Source: Oceanospirillaceae bacterium (GTDB taxonomy: Bacteria; Pseudomonadota; Gammaproteobacteria; Pseudomonadales; Balneatricaceae). Taken from it: DNA of 64,000 bases. Position numbers and translations under genes: made by a program. Location of the stretch: contig JAHEDZ010000018.1 of the NCBI GenBank assembly GCA_024640955.1, positions 2,503 through 66,502 of the forward strand, written 5' to 3'. Below, piece by piece: positions 46,576 through 56,241 of the stretch. Position 1 is the stretch's first letter. The number at the start of each line of letters is the position of its first letter. The notes beneath the pieces are model-generated. The model had not been told where the DNA came from and ran no database searches. It was given only the letters and a program-made list of their open reading frames with translations.

Positions 46576-47928
46576 ATGAAAACCCCATCCAAACATACCC
46601 TTTTTGCGGCTGCTATTTTGGCAATCATGCCGACTCTAGCGCAGAGTAAGCCGTTGAAAGAGACGATCGCTGAAACGCTGGAGTCCCATCCACAGCAGGT
46701 TCGAGCAATAGAACGACACGCGGCATCGCGAGAGATGGTTGAGATGGATGAGGCGGGCTATCGTCCAACGCTAGACCTTAGTGCGGGTATCGGACGCGAG
46801 CGTGCCTACCGGAGTTCTGATGACGATTGGTATACCCGTCGCGAGGCGGGACTGAGCGCGACACAGATGCTCTATGATGGATATGAAACCAAATCTCGCG
46901 TTGACGCCAGCTCAGCAAATGCGCGAGCTGATGAGGCGCGTAGCGCTGAGCAGGCAGAGGTGTTGGGATTGGAGGTTGCGACTGTTTATCTCAATGTTAT
47001 CCGTCAACGGCAGCTGCTAGAGATCACGAAAAACAATCTTGCCGCCCATCAGGATACTTTCAATAAAATTTCTCGTCGTGCGCAGATGGGTGTCGGCAGT
47101 ATGGCTGATGAGACTCAAGCGCGCGGGCGTTTAGCGCTGGCGAACTACAACCTGAGTGTCGTTGAGGGTAACCTCTGGGAGTCAGAAATCAACTTTGAGC
47201 GAGTGGTTGGTTATAAGCCAGTTGACTTGGAGATGCCGGCAGAGGACTGCTGTACCCATCTCCCATACACCGCTGAGGATGCGCGCTATGTAGCGACAAT
47301 GGAACATCCGCGTTTTGCCGCCGCTGTTGCTGACCACGAATCTTCGCTTGGGCAGGTAGGTGTCGCTAAGTCAGCGATGTATCCGAAGATCTTTCTTGAG
47401 GTGGACTATACCAGCAATAAGGGTGTTAGCGGTGTTTCTAAAGGCGAGCAGACCTTAACGGCGATGGTGCGAGCACGTCAAAATGTCTACCGCGGTGGGT
47501 CTGATGCAGCGCGTATTGCGGCCAACGAACATCTAGCGGGAGTTGTGCGCGCTCAGGGCGAAAAGGACCGTCGTGATCTAGAAGCTGATGCGCAGATCGC
47601 TTGGTATGACCTAGAGTCTATCTACTTGCAGATTCCGGAGTTAGAGCGTCGTCAATCTGAAGCGCAGGGTACGCGAGATGCTTATGCGCAGCAGTTTAAT
47701 ATTGGACAGCGCTCGCTGTTGGATCTTCTCGACTCTGAAAACGAGCTCTTCACCGCAAACAATGAACTGATCTCTGCCAGGATTGATGAGCAGCTTTCGC
47801 GCTACACTCTGCTGGCTCGAGTGGGGCGTTTGCTCGAGTTCATGGAGTTAGAGGTGTCAGAGCATCCAGAGCACCGCAATGATCAGGGCGAACTTTCGGA
47901 ATCAGTTGAAGTTGCCAGTGCAGAGTAG
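46576..47928 (+). CDS. TolC-family outer membrane efflux/secretion protein
   Basis: 450 residues with a signal peptide (MKTPSKHTLFAAAILAIMPTLAQS) and two OEP repeats. RSLLDLLDSENELFTA is characteristic of the TolC/LapE type used in type I secretion. ATG 46576 was chosen because it begins the signal peptide; the frame extends 37 codons upstream. No ABC transporter, adaptor or RTX gene lies beside it. A terminator follows. Confidence 0.87.
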   Translation: MKTPSKHTLFAAAILAIMPTLAQSKPLKETIAETLESHPQQVRAIERHAASREMVEMDEAGYRPTLDLSAGIGRERAYRSSDDDWYTRREAGLSATQMLYDGYETKSRVDASSANARADEARSAEQAEVLGLEVATVYLNVIRQRQLLEITKNNLAAHQDTFNKISRRAQMGVGSMADETQARGRLALANYNLSVVEGNLWESEINFERVVGYKPVDLEMPAEDCCTHLPYTAEDARYVATMEHPRFAAAVADHESSLGQVGVAKSAMYPKIFLEVDYTSNKGVSGVSKGEQTLTAMVRARQNVYRGGSDAARIAANEHLAGVVRAQGEKDRRDLEADAQIAWYDLESIYLQIPELERRQSEAQGTRDAYAQQFNIGQRSLLDLLDSENELFTANNELISARIDEQLSRYTLLARVGRLLEFMELEVSEHPEHRNDQGELSESVEVASAE

Positions 47929-47944
47929 TTTGGCGTAATCGGAG

Positions 47945-47970
47945 AAAAGGTCAGCACTGCTGGCCTTTTT
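47945..47970 (+). terminator. Rho-independent terminator after the TolC-family gene
   Basis: AAAAGG-TCAGCA/TGCTGG-CCTTTTTT hairpin with T tract. Confidence 0.85.
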
Positions 47971-48063
47971 TATACCAGCTTCCGTATAGTGAAAAGATAA
48001 TACTGTATCGTGATTGATTTGATGGGTCTCTAAATCTAATCTGCAATGACGGGGGATGAAACT

Positions 48064-48429
48064 ATGATCATACACGGCTTGTTGTTAGTACTGCTGTTCC
48101 AGTTGATCGGTGAGCTGATCGTGGTATCCCTGAGCCTGCCGATCCCCGGTCCCGTGCTGGGTATGGTTTTCCTGCTCTTGCTGCTGCTGTTTTTCAAGAG
48201 AGTGCCTAAGTCGCTGCGCACTACCTCGGATACGCTGCTATCCAACCTCGCGCTGCTGTTTGTACCTGCCGGTGTCGGGCTGGTCCTGCATTTTGAACTC
48301 TTGCGGTCTGAGTGGTGGATTATCTTGTTGGCGCTTGTTATCAGCTCCATCGGCGCCGCTATCGCAACGACTCTTACTTTTACGCTGCTACTCAAGCGTC
48401 AAAGAGGTAAGGAGGGCGGCGATGCTTAG
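48064..48429 (+). CDS. lrgA: CidA/LrgA-family membrane protein
   Basis: 121-residue holin-like protein with four hydrophobic segments and the family LSLPIPGPVLGMVFLLLLL motif. ATG 48064 has GGGGGA upstream; ATG 48046 is an alternative. It overlaps lrgB by eight bases. In characterised relatives the pair affects murein hydrolase activity or pyruvate/metabolite transport. Confidence 0.85.
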   Translation: MIIHGLLLVLLFQLIGELIVVSLSLPIPGPVLGMVFLLLLLLFFKRVPKSLRTTSDTLLSNLALLFVPAGVGLVLHFELLRSEWWIILLALVISSIGAAIATTLTFTLLLKRQRGKEGGDA

Positions 48430-49135
48430 CGCAACGGACTTCTGGGTCTATTTCGCAGCTCAGCCACTGCTGTGGATTGTACTAACCCTCGCTGTTTACA
48501 GTGCAGCGGTCGTGCTGCACAGATTGGCTGGGCAGACTCCGCTCTTGCACCCGGTACTTATCAGTATGATAGTGTTGATCAGCTTACTGCTGCTAACCTC
48601 CACACCTTACGAGACCTACTTCAGCGGTGCGCAGTTTATACACTTTTTGCTCGGGCCCGCCACAGTTGCAATAGCCGTTCCACTGTTCGACTACTTCGAC
48701 AAAATACGGGAGCTTTGGTTACCTATTTTGATCGCTTGTCTGGTAGGTGCTTTCAGTGCTGCTGCGATAGCGGTGGGTGTGGCCTGGTTGTTTGATGCTC
48801 GCATGGAGACGCTGTTATCCATCGCGCCGAAGTCGGTGACCTCGCCGATTGCGCTTGGTATCTCGCAGAAGATTGGGGGGTTCCCAGAGTTATCTGCCGC
48901 GCTCTGCCTAGTAACCGGGGTATTGGGGAGTCTGTTAGTACCCTCCGTATTGAAGGTGCTGCGTGTGTCGGATGAGGAGACTCAGGGCTTTGTGCTTGGT
49001 CTTACGTCCCACGGCTTTGGTACGGCATTGGCACTAGAGACCGGAGCCTTGGCCGGTGCTTTTGCCGGCCTAGCGATGGGGCTGACTGGGTTAATAACTG
49101 CGCTGATGATCCCGCTGTTGGCGGCCCTTTTCTGA
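48422..49135 (+). CDS. lrgB: CidB/LrgB-family membrane protein
   Basis: 237-residue polytopic membrane protein with PKSVTSPIALGISQKIGG and the C-terminal GLTSHGFGTALAL signature of LrgB. The start at 48422 lies inside the end of lrgA, so the two are translationally coupled. The earlier in-frame region overlaps lrgA entirely and is not coding in this frame. Confidence 0.9.
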   Translation: MLSATDFWVYFAAQPLLWIVLTLAVYSAAVVLHRLAGQTPLLHPVLISMIVLISLLLLTSTPYETYFSGAQFIHFLLGPATVAIAVPLFDYFDKIRELWLPILIACLVGAFSAAAIAVGVAWLFDARMETLLSIAPKSVTSPIALGISQKIGGFPELSAALCLVTGVLGSLLVPSVLKVLRVSDEETQGFVLGLTSHGFGTALALETGALAGAFAGLAMGLTGLITALMIPLLAALF

Positions 49136-49201
49136 ATTGAAATTCACCTCAAGGCGCAGTAAAGTGCGCACGGTTTTTAGTACGATTAAGGTGAAAGGTC
49201 G

Positions 49202-50320
49202 ATGCCCACTCCGTTAGCGCGTTATAAGAAAGATCTACAGCGTGATGATTTTTCCTACGATGCCACTCAGGAGAGGGCCGTTCAACACCTACAGCGTCTG
49301 TTTGATGAGCTGGTTGCGGCTGAGAGCGCGCCGCCCCCTGGTGGTTTTCTGCGTATTCGCACGCGTTTTAAGATTGGTAAACCCAAGCAAGTTGAGCCAG
49401 TAAAGGGGCTCTATTTTTGGGGAGGTGTAGGTCGCGGTAAGACCTATCTGATGGATACCTTCTACGACACCCTGCCGTTTGAGCGCAAAATACGCACACA
49501 CTTTCACCGTTTTATGCAGCGCGTACATAAAGAACTAAAAGAGCTCGATGGTACTAAGAATCCGCTGACTACGATTGCTGATAAGTACGCCGCTGAGACG
49601 CGCATCATCTGCTTCGATGAGTTCTTTGTCTCAGATATTACTGACGCGATGATTCTAGGCAGCCTGCTGCAGGAGCTGTTCGCTCGTGGAGTCTCGCTTG
49701 TAGCAACGTCGAATATCATTCCAGATGGCCTTTATAAAGACGGCTTGCAGCGCGCCCGCTTCCTGCCGGCTATCGATCTGCTTAACAAGTATACCGAGGT
49801 GGTAAATGTCGATTCAGGTATCGATTACCGTCTACGTACATTGGAGCAGGCGGAGCTCTATCACTGGCCACTCGATTCGCAAGCTGATGTTAGTTTGAAC
49901 AGCAGTTTCGAAAGTCTGGCGCCGGACTTAGAGGAGCTGGAAGAGAATGTCCAGATCGAGATTAACAATCGTCACATTCTTGCCCGCAAGGCGTGTGAGG
50001 ATGTTATCTGGTTCGATTTTGACGCTATCTGCGAGGGCGCCCGCTCCCAGAACGACTACATCGAATTGTCGAAACTTTATCACGCAGTGCTCCTGGGTAA
50101 CGTTCCGCAGCTCGGCCGCACCCGAGACGACGCCGCCCGTCGCTTCATCAATCTAGTGGACGAGTTCTACGATTCGGGCGTTAAGCTTATCATCTCCGCC
50201 GAAAAGCCGATCCACGAGATCTACACCGAAGGCAAACTCAACTTCGAGATCGAGCGAACCAAATCCCGTCTCCTAGAGATGCAGTCTACTGAATATCTAG
50301 CCCGAGAGCACCGCGCCTAA
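49202..50320 (+). CDS. zapE: Cell division protein ZapE (AFG1-like ATPase)
   Basis: 372-residue P-loop ATPase. Walker A is GGVGRGKTYLMD, Walker B is IICFDEFFV, and FHRFMQRVHKEL follows the usual pattern. It associates with the Z-ring under stress. Located upstream of rplM-rpsI as in Pseudomonas-type genomes. Confidence 0.95.
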   Translation: MPTPLARYKKDLQRDDFSYDATQERAVQHLQRLFDELVAAESAPPPGGFLRIRTRFKIGKPKQVEPVKGLYFWGGVGRGKTYLMDTFYDTLPFERKIRTHFHRFMQRVHKELKELDGTKNPLTTIADKYAAETRIICFDEFFVSDITDAMILGSLLQELFARGVSLVATSNIIPDGLYKDGLQRARFLPAIDLLNKYTEVVNVDSGIDYRLRTLEQAELYHWPLDSQADVSLNSSFESLAPDLEELEENVQIEINNRHILARKACEDVIWFDFDAICEGARSQNDYIELSKLYHAVLLGNVPQLGRTRDDAARRFINLVDEFYDSGVKLIISAEKPIHEIYTEGKLNFEIERTKSRLLEMQSTEYLAREHRA

Positions 50321-50381
50321 AACCGCCCACTCGGCTAAAAACTTTATCGTACTTGGCTATTTTATATTTCTGCTGTTCATG

Positions 50382-50454
50382 TATAATCCGCGCTCCGCTA
50401 GAAATAGTGGTCGTAACTAGAAAGTTGTATCTAAAGCTAACTCCCCGGAGTTAG
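50382..50454 (+). promoter_or_regulatory. rplM-rpsI promoter -10 element and leader hairpin
   Basis: A consensus -10 TATAAT lies at 50382-50387, without an obvious -35 at 17 bp. The leader of about 140 nt contains the hairpin CTAACTCC-CC-GGAGTTAG (50437-50454). Ribosomal protein leaders often bind their own product, so L13 autoregulation is possible. Confidence 0.45.
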
Positions 50455-50534
50455 TGGGCTTGCAACCAATAATTATAAGGTAAGCCGGGACCAACCCACT
50501 GGTTGATTCGAGGTTTATAGATAGGAAACTTAAA

Positions 50535-50966
50535 ATGTCTTACACAGTTAGTGCTAAGCCAGCCGAAGTAAAACGCGACTGGTATGTTGTAGACGCTGAA
50601 GGTAAAACCCTTGGCCGTCTGGCAACTGAAATCGCTCGCCGCCTGCGCGGTAAGCATAAAGCGGAATTCACACCGCACGTTGATACAGGCGATTACATCG
50701 TTGTTGTTAACGCTGAGAAAGTACACGTTACTGGTAACAAGCGTTCAGACAAGATGTACTACCGTCACTCTGGCTTCCCAGGTGGTCTGAAGGAAGCTAA
50801 CTTCGAGAAGATGATGCAGACTTTCCCTGAGCGTACTATTGAGCTCGCGGTTAAAGGCATGCTGCCAAAAGGCCCACTGGGTCGTGCTATGTACAGCAAG
50901 CTGAAAGTGTACGCTGGTGGTAACCACCCGCATGCTGCACAGCAGCCTCAAGAACTGAACATCTAA
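50535..50966 (+). CDS. rplM: 50S ribosomal protein L13
   Basis: 143 residues, standard length. [24 protein letters not shown] and YRHSGFPGG are diagnostic. First gene of the rplM-rpsI pair. Confidence 0.98.
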   Translation: MSYTVSAKPAEVKRDWYVVDAEGKTLGRLATEIARRLRGKHKAEFTPHVDTGDYIVVVNAEKVHVTGNKRSDKMYYRHSGFPGGLKEANFEKMMQTFPERTIELAVKGMLPKGPLGRAMYSKLKVYAGGNHPHAAQQPQELNI

Positions 50967-50979
50967 GGGGAAAGCGAAC

Positions 50980-51372
50980 ATGGCAACTACTCAGTACTAC
51001 GGCACTGGCCGTCGCAAAACTTCCACTGCTCGCGTATTCCTACGTCCAGGCACTGGTAACATTTCAATCAACAACCGCGCTATCGAAGAGTACTTCGGTC
51101 GTGAAACTGCTCGCATGATCGTTAAGCAGCCACTTGAGCTGACTGACAATGTAGAGAAGTTCGACGTATACGTTACCGTATCTGGTGGCGGCGGCTTCGG
51201 TCAGGCTGGTGCGATCCGTCACGGTATCACTCGTGCGCTGATGGAGTACGATGAAACTCTGCGTCCTTCACTGCGTCAGGCTGGTTTCGTTACTCGCGAT
51301 GCGCGTGAAGTTGAGCGTAAGAAAGTGGGTCTGCGTAAAGCGCGTAAGAAGCCACAGTTCTCGAAGCGTTAA
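50980..51372 (+). CDS. rpsI: 30S ribosomal protein S9
   Basis: 130 residues ending in the conserved FSKR tail that reaches the P-site t[22 protein letters not shown] opens it. It lies 13 nt after rplM, with GGGGAAAG as ribosome-binding site. Confidence 0.98.
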   Translation: MATTQYYGTGRRKTSTARVFLRPGTGNISINNRAIEEYFGRETARMIVKQPLELTDNVEKFDVYVTVSGGGGFGQAGAIRHGITRALMEYDETLRPSLRQAGFVTRDAREVERKKVGLRKARKKPQFSKR

Positions 51373-51397
51373 TTCGCTTACTGCTTTTGCAGTCAAG

Positions 51398-51429
51398 AAA
51401 AGCCCGAGCCTTACCGCTCGGGCTTTTTT
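51398..51429 (+). terminator. Rho-independent terminator after rpsI
   Basis: AAAAGCCCGAGC-CTTACC-GCTCGGGCTTTTTT. Confidence 0.95.
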
Positions 51430-51657
51430 GTTCTTAGGTTATTCCAAAATAGTTAGAGTTTTGCTTTAGGTATTTGGTCCGGTAAGGCCCTGTTTCACCT
51501 TGTAAAAACAGGGTGTTTTCTTTATTATCCGCGCCAAGAATCCGACTCTATGGTTATAAGCCACAGAATCGCGGAAAACGAATTTATGTTTTCAAAATCA
51601 CGCGTCCTAAACCGTTTGATAGGCAAACGGTATATAGGGCTCAAGGGAGATTAGTTG

Positions 51658-52254
51658 ATGAGCAATGACGGCGTTAACAAGGGCCGGCGTCGACTGCTAA
51701 TCGGAGCCACCTCAGCTGTTGGTGCGGTGGGTGCGATTGGTGCGGCGGTACCTTTTGTTGCTTCATGGAATCCCAGTGCAAAAGCGAAGGCGGCCGGTGC
51801 TCCGGTAAGAGCCGATATTAGTAAGCTTGAGCCTGGTCAGCAGATGATCGTAGAGTGGCGCGGTAAGCCTGTATGGATCGTTCGTCGTACCCAGGAAGCG
51901 CTGGCTAACCTAGCGAAACTCAACGACGCTGTTGCAGATCCGAACTCTGAGAAGCCACAGCAGCCTGAGTATGTGCCTGCTGATGAGACTCGCGCGATTC
52001 GCTCGGAGTTCATGGTTATGGTGGGTATCTGTACGCACCTAGGTTGTTCGCCAACTTACCGTCCTGAGATTGCTCCAGACGATATGGGTGCAGACTGGCT
52101 CGGTGGTTATTTCTGTCCGTGCCACGGTTCACGCTTCGACCTCTCTGGTCGTGTTTACAAAGGCGTACCTGCACCGACTAACCTGGTTGTTCCACCTCAC
52201 TCTTATGAGGGCGATAACACGCTCGTCATCGGCGTAGACACGGAGACTGCATAA
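51658..52254 (+). CDS. petA: Ubiquinol-cytochrome c reductase iron-sulfur (Rieske) subunit
   Basis: 198 residues. A Tat-type N-terminus (GRRRLLIGATSAVGA) is followed by the membrane anchor, then the Rieske 2Fe-2S ligands CTHLGC and CPCHGS. ATG 51658 has AAGGGAGA upstream. Part of complex bc1 with petB and petC; stop overlaps the petB start by one base. Confidence 0.97.
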   Translation: MSNDGVNKGRRRLLIGATSAVGAVGAIGAAVPFVASWNPSAKAKAAGAPVRADISKLEPGQQMIVEWRGKPVWIVRRTQEALANLAKLNDAVADPNSEKPQQPEYVPADETRAIRSEFMVMVGICTHLGCSPTYRPEIAPDDMGADWLGGYFCPCHGSRFDLSGRVYKGVPAPTNLVVPPHSYEGDNTLVIGVDTETA

Positions 52255-53510
52255 TGGCTGGTTCACGTAATAAGGGTAACCCAGGCCTCATGGGTTGGAT
52301 TGATGATCGTTTTCCGGCAACAGCGCTGTGGGAAGATCACCTCGCGAAATACTATGCGCCACGTAACTTTAACTTCTGGTACTTCTTTGGTTCACTCGCG
52401 CTGCTCGCGCTGGTAAACCAGATTGTTACAGGTATCTGGCTGACCATGAGCTACAACCCGTCAGCTGAAGGCGCATTTGCCTCGGTTGAGTACATCATGC
52501 GTGATGTCGAATATGGCTGGCTGCTACGTTATCTGCACTCTACGGGAGCATCGGCTTTCTTCGTGGTTGTCTATCTGCACATGTTCCGTGGCATGATGTA
52601 CGGCTCGTACCAGAAGCCACGTGAACTCGTGTGGCTGTTCGGTATGACAATTTACCTGGCACTTATGGCTGAAGCCTTCATGGGCTACTTGCTGCCTTGG
52701 GGTCAGATGTCTTACTGGGGTGCGCAGGTAATTGTATCGCTGTTCGGCGCGATTCCTGTTATCGGGGAGGATTTACAGCAGTGGATTCGGGGTGACTATC
52801 TGATATCGGGTATCACACTGAACCGTTTCTTTGCACTGCATGTTATCGCTCTACCAATCGTTATTCTTGGCCTCGTTGTGCTGCATATTATTGCGCTGCA
52901 CGAGGTGGGTTCAAACAACCCAGATGGCGTTGATATCAAAGAGAAGAAGGACGAAAACGGTGTGCCGCTTGATGGTATCCCATTCCACCCGTACTACACC
53001 GTCAAAGACATTGTAGGCGTTGTGGTGTTCTTGTTTGTTTTCTGTTTTGTGGTCTTCTTCTTCCCTGAGGGCGGCGGCTATTTCCTTGAGAAGCCAAACT
53101 TTGAGCCAGCTAACCCGTTGAAGACGCCTGAGCACATAGCGCCGGTATGGTACTTCACACCGTTCTACGCGATCCTGCGTGCGATTACCTTCCCGCTCTT
53201 CGGTTTAGATGCCAAGTTCTGGGGTGTGGTTGCGATGGGTGCTGCGATTGCGATTCTGTTCGTACTGCCTTGGCTCGACCGCTCTCCTGTGCGCTCAATG
53301 CGCTACAAAGGCTGGTACAGCAAGACAGCCCTGCTGATCTTCGCGGTCTGCTTTGTCATCCTAGGTATTCTCGGTGCTATCCCTGCTACGCCGGGTCGTA
53401 CCCTTGTTGCTCAGATATGTACTGCGCTCTACTTCGCGTACTTCATTCTGATGCCTTGGTACACAAGCAAAGAGAAAACGTCACCAGTTCCGGAGAGGGT
53501 TACAGGCTAA
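52254..53510 (+). CDS. petB: Cytochrome b (bc1 complex)
   Basis: 418-residue integral membrane subunit. Two His pairs for hemes bL and bH are visible: HSTGAS...YLHMFRG and HVIALP...VLHIIALH. The PEHIAPVWYFTPFYAILRA segment carries the Qo-site PEW-type motif as PVW. TAATG junctions link it to petA and petC. Confidence 0.97.
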   Translation: MAGSRNKGNPGLMGWIDDRFPATALWEDHLAKYYAPRNFNFWYFFGSLALLALVNQIVTGIWLTMSYNPSAEGAFASVEYIMRDVEYGWLLRYLHSTGASAFFVVVYLHMFRGMMYGSYQKPRELVWLFGMTIYLALMAEAFMGYLLPWGQMSYWGAQVIVSLFGAIPVIGEDLQQWIRGDYLISGITLNRFFALHVIALPIVILGLVVLHIIALHEVGSNNPDGVDIKEKKDENGVPLDGIPFHPYYTVKDIVGVVVFLFVFCFVVFFFPEGGGYFLEKPNFEPANPLKTPEHIAPVWYFTPFYAILRAITFPLFGLDAKFWGVVAMGAAIAILFVLPWLDRSPVRSMRYKGWYSKTALLIFAVCFVILGILGAIPATPGRTLVAQICTALYFAYFILMPWYTSKEKTSPVPERVTG

Positions 53511-54286
53511 TGAAAAAGTTTATTGTTGCTTTCTTAGTCGCTCTGCTGCCTATCGGAGCGCTGGCTGCAGGCGGTGCAAAGCTGCCGTTGCAGCACATTG
53601 AAACAGACTACACAAACCAGGCATCGCTACAGCGTGGTATGCAGACTTTTGTAAACCGTTGTATGGGTTGTCACTCAGCTGAGTTTCAGCGTTTCGAACG
53701 TGCCGCTCAGGACTTGGGGATGCCAAACAATTTGGTTGAAGAGTACCTGATCTTCGATAGCGAGAAGAAGATCGGTGAGCAGATGACCATCGCGATGGCG
53801 AAAGAGGACTCACAGGTTTGGTTCGGTAATCCGCCGCCTGATTTGACTTTGGAAACCCGTCTGCGTGGTGCGGACTGGGTCTACACATACCTGCTAGGCT
53901 TCTATGAAGATCCTTCTCGTCCATGGGGCGTGAACAATGCAGTCTACAAAGATGTGGGTATGCCCAACGTTCTTGAAGATCTGCAGGGTATTCAAAAGCT
54001 GGCGTGTACTGAAGAAGTGCTGATGCGTTATGGTATCGAAGGTGATATCGACCCGCTGACTGGTGCACGTGTAGGCGGCTGTCTGTCTCATGATGCCTCT
54101 ACTGGCGAGCTGACTGCACAAGAGTTCGATAAAGTTATCTACGATCTGGTAAACTTTATGGCTTACATGGCGGAGCCGTCTAAGCAGGACGCTCACCGCA
54201 TCGGTACCTACGTACTCGTCTTCCTGTTCTTCTTCTTCTTCCTGGCGTACGCCCTGAAGCGAGAGTTCTGGAGAGACATTCACTAA
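53510..54286 (+). CDS. petC: Cytochrome c1
   Basis: 258 residues with a cleavable signal peptide (KKFIVAFLVALLPIGALAAGG), one CXXCH heme site (CMGCH) and a C-terminal membrane helix that anchors it in the bc1 complex (VFLFFFFFLAYALKREFW). ATG 53510 overlaps the petB stop. An in-frame extension into petB is not real. Confidence 0.97.
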   Translation: MKKFIVAFLVALLPIGALAAGGAKLPLQHIETDYTNQASLQRGMQTFVNRCMGCHSAEFQRFERAAQDLGMPNNLVEEYLIFDSEKKIGEQMTIAMAKEDSQVWFGNPPPDLTLETRLRGADWVYTYLLGFYEDPSRPWGVNNAVYKDVGMPNVLEDLQGIQKLACTEEVLMRYGIEGDIDPLTGARVGGCLSHDASTGELTAQEFDKVIYDLVNFMAYMAEPSKQDAHRIGTYVLVFLFFFFFLAYALKREFWRDIH

Positions 54287-54322
54287 GAGATGCTCTAGCG
54301 GGCTGTCCTTGGTAACAAACAA

Positions 54323-54357
54323 CTACGCGATCCCTCGGGGTCGCGTAGATTTTTTTA
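54323..54357 (+). terminator. Rho-independent terminator after petC
   Basis: CTACGCGA-TCCCTCGGGG-TCGCGTAG followed by ATTTTTTTATTTTT. Confidence 0.92.
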
Positions 54358-54390
54358 TTTTTGCCGTAGAATTTTATGGGGTGACCTTAA

Positions 54391-55023
54391 ATGGGCGTAG
54401 TAGCTAAACGATCTTCAATGACCTTCTTCTCTGATGCAGGTGACCAGTACAGCCACCGCGTACGCATTGTGCTTGCTGAGAAGGGTGTTGCAGTTGATGT
54501 GATTGACTGTCAGGAAGAGGAACTGCCTGAAGATGTTGCTGCATTGAATCCATATAACAGCCTGCCAACATTATTGGACCGCGAACTGGTTCTATTTGAG
54601 CCAGGTGTGATGATGGAGTACCTGGATGAGCGTTTCCCGCATCCTCCACTGTTGCCCGTCTACCCGGTAGCGCGCGCTGAGAGTCGTCTCTACATCTACC
54701 GCATTCAGCGCGATTGGTCGCGGTATGCTGACATCATCTTGAATAGTGATGGTAGCGACGCAGAGATTGAAGAGGCGCGCAAAGAGTTGCGTGACAGTCT
54801 TGTCGCTATCTCACCTATCTTCGCTGAGAAGCCATATTTCATGAGCGAAGAGTTCAGCCTAGTTGACTGCTGTATCGCTCCGATTTTATGGCGTCTGCCA
54901 GCAATGGGCATCGAGATTCCTGAAGCGCAGTGCAAGCCGCTGGTTAAATATATGGAGCGTCTGTTTAATCGTGAGTCGTTCCAGGAGAGTTTGTCAGAGG
55001 TTGAGCGCGAGCTGCGCGACTAA
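54391..55023 (+). CDS. sspA: Stringent starvation protein A
   Basis: GST-fold RNA polymerase-associated protein of 210 residues. It starts [25 protein letters not shown] and contains [35 protein letters not shown], typical of SspA. It lies upstream of sspB with 8-nt spacing. Confidence 0.95.
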   Translation: MGVVAKRSSMTFFSDAGDQYSHRVRIVLAEKGVAVDVIDCQEEELPEDVAALNPYNSLPTLLDRELVLFEPGVMMEYLDERFPHPPLLPVYPVARAESRLYIYRIQRDWSRYADIILNSDGSDAEIEEARKELRDSLVAISPIFAEKPYFMSEEFSLVDCCIAPILWRLPAMGIEIPEAQCKPLVKYMERLFNRESFQESLSEVERELRD

Positions 55024-55031
55024 ACACTGAT

Positions 55032-55478
55032 ATGTCTGAGATCACCCCGAGTCGCGGCTACCTTGTTAGAGCGTTATTTGATTGGATTATTGATAACGAT
55101 CTGACACCTCACCTAGTTGTTGCGGCCGAGGTGCCTGGCACCGATGTGCCTGATGCCTATGTTAAAGATGGACAGATTACCCTCAATATCGCCCCCTCAG
55201 CTGTTCGTGATCTCTACATTGATGCTGATGCGGTGAGCTTCAATGCCCGCTTCGGTGGTGTGCCTACAGAGATCTATGTGCCTACAGCCTCTATTCTTGC
55301 GATCTTTGCGCGGGAGAATGGCGAGGGCATGGGGTTCGGTATGGAGCCTGGAGCAGATCTGCTGCAGGCTCAGATCGATGAGGCTCTCGAAGCTGGCGAA
55401 CCCTTAGCCCCGACTAAAGCGCCTGAGCCGCCCAAGCTTGAAAAACCGAAGAAACCGGGTCTGCGCGTCGTTAAGTAG
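55032..55478 (+). CDS. sspB: ClpXP protease specificity-enhancing factor SspB
   Basis: 148 residues. An N-terminal substrate-binding fold (YLVRALFDWIIDNDLTPHLVV) is followed by a flexible linker and the C-terminal ClpX-binding tail (KKPGLRVVK). Delivers ssrA-tagged proteins to ClpXP. Confidence 0.95.
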   Translation: MSEITPSRGYLVRALFDWIIDNDLTPHLVVAAEVPGTDVPDAYVKDGQITLNIAPSAVRDLYIDADAVSFNARFGGVPTEIYVPTASILAIFARENGEGMGFGMEPGADLLQAQIDEALEAGEPLAPTKAPEPPKLEKPKKPGLRVVK

Positions 55479-55568
55479 CCGTCTTCTATAGCTTGCCCGT
55501 ACTGGAGTTCGCGGCGTAATCCGATCACCCTTTTGCGACCCGCTAGGGAGATTCCTATATCGCTTAGT

Positions 55569-55653
55569 AATTTACATCCGCGTAAATTGAGATCCGCTTA
55601 AGGGTAATCAAGGGACTCGGCCACTGCGGCGCTGAGGCAGGATGGCGAGTCCC
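55569..55653. terminator. Two hairpins between convergent sspB and dolP
   Basis: AATTTAC-ATCCGC-GTAAATT (55569-55588) and a larger one, GGGACTCG (55612-55619) with CGAGTCCC (55646-55653), fill this 185-bp gap. Neither has a long T tract. They may end transcription from both sides or be part of a small RNA. Confidence 0.4.
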
Positions 55654-55663
55654 GGGATGTCTG

Positions 55664-56239
55664 TTAAGGGAGTGGAACGTACTCGAAGACTTTAACGATC
55701 CGCTGTACACCCGGTACCGCACGAACAACGTTTACAGCTCGATCCGCTTCGGCCTGGCTTACAAGACCCATCAGGTAAACTATACCGTTTTCGGTGATCA
55801 CCTTAATTCGTAGTCCTTCAACGCTCTTGTCTGCAAGTAGCTGCAGTTTAATGCGGCTGGTGAGGTAGACGTCGTTGGAGCGCACGATCGTTGAGGTTGG
55901 GCCTGCGATCTCAAGCTCATTGTGCACGCGCTTCACTTCGCGCGTTTTGTTGATTACATCGTCTGCTTCACGCTTTACTGATTCGTTCGGCACTTGACCG
56001 GTCAGTAGTACCTGGCCGTTGAAGCTGGTGACGTTGATGTGAGACTGAGACAAGGGTGCAGAGGCCTTGCTGATGTTGACCAGAGCTTTGAGTTCAATCG
56101 CCTCATCTTCTATGTAGTTGCCGATAGTGCGGTTGCCTTGGTTCTCGCGTATAGGCTCCTCACGTGTGGCGCTGACGAGATTGGAGCAGCCGGATATCAG
56201 AGTGGTAGTAGCGAGTAGGGCGATGGCTAGTTTCTTCAT
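55664..56239 (-). CDS. dolP: BON-domain outer-membrane lipoprotein (DolP/YraP)
   Basis: 191-residue lipoprotein with lipobox LISGC and two BON domains (about residues 45-115 and 120-190). The second contains VEGLRIKVITENGIVYLMGLVSQAEADRAVNVVRAVPGVQ. DolP supports outer membrane integrity. Stop of diaA lies two bases upstream. Confidence 0.93.
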   Translation of the reverse strand: MKKLAIALLATTTLISGCSNLVSATREEPIRENQGNRTIGNYIEDEAIELKALVNISKASAPLSQSHINVTSFNGQVLLTGQVPNESVKREADDVINKTREVKRVHNELEIAGPTSTIVRSNDVYLTSRIKLQLLADKSVEGLRIKVITENGIVYLMGLVSQAEADRAVNVVRAVPGVQRIVKVFEYVPLP

Positions 56240-56241
56240 GC

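Noticed and set aside
53147-53509. Long in-frame N-terminal extension of cytochrome c1
   Set aside because: It lies entirely within petB in another frame; the signal peptide begins at ATG 53510.
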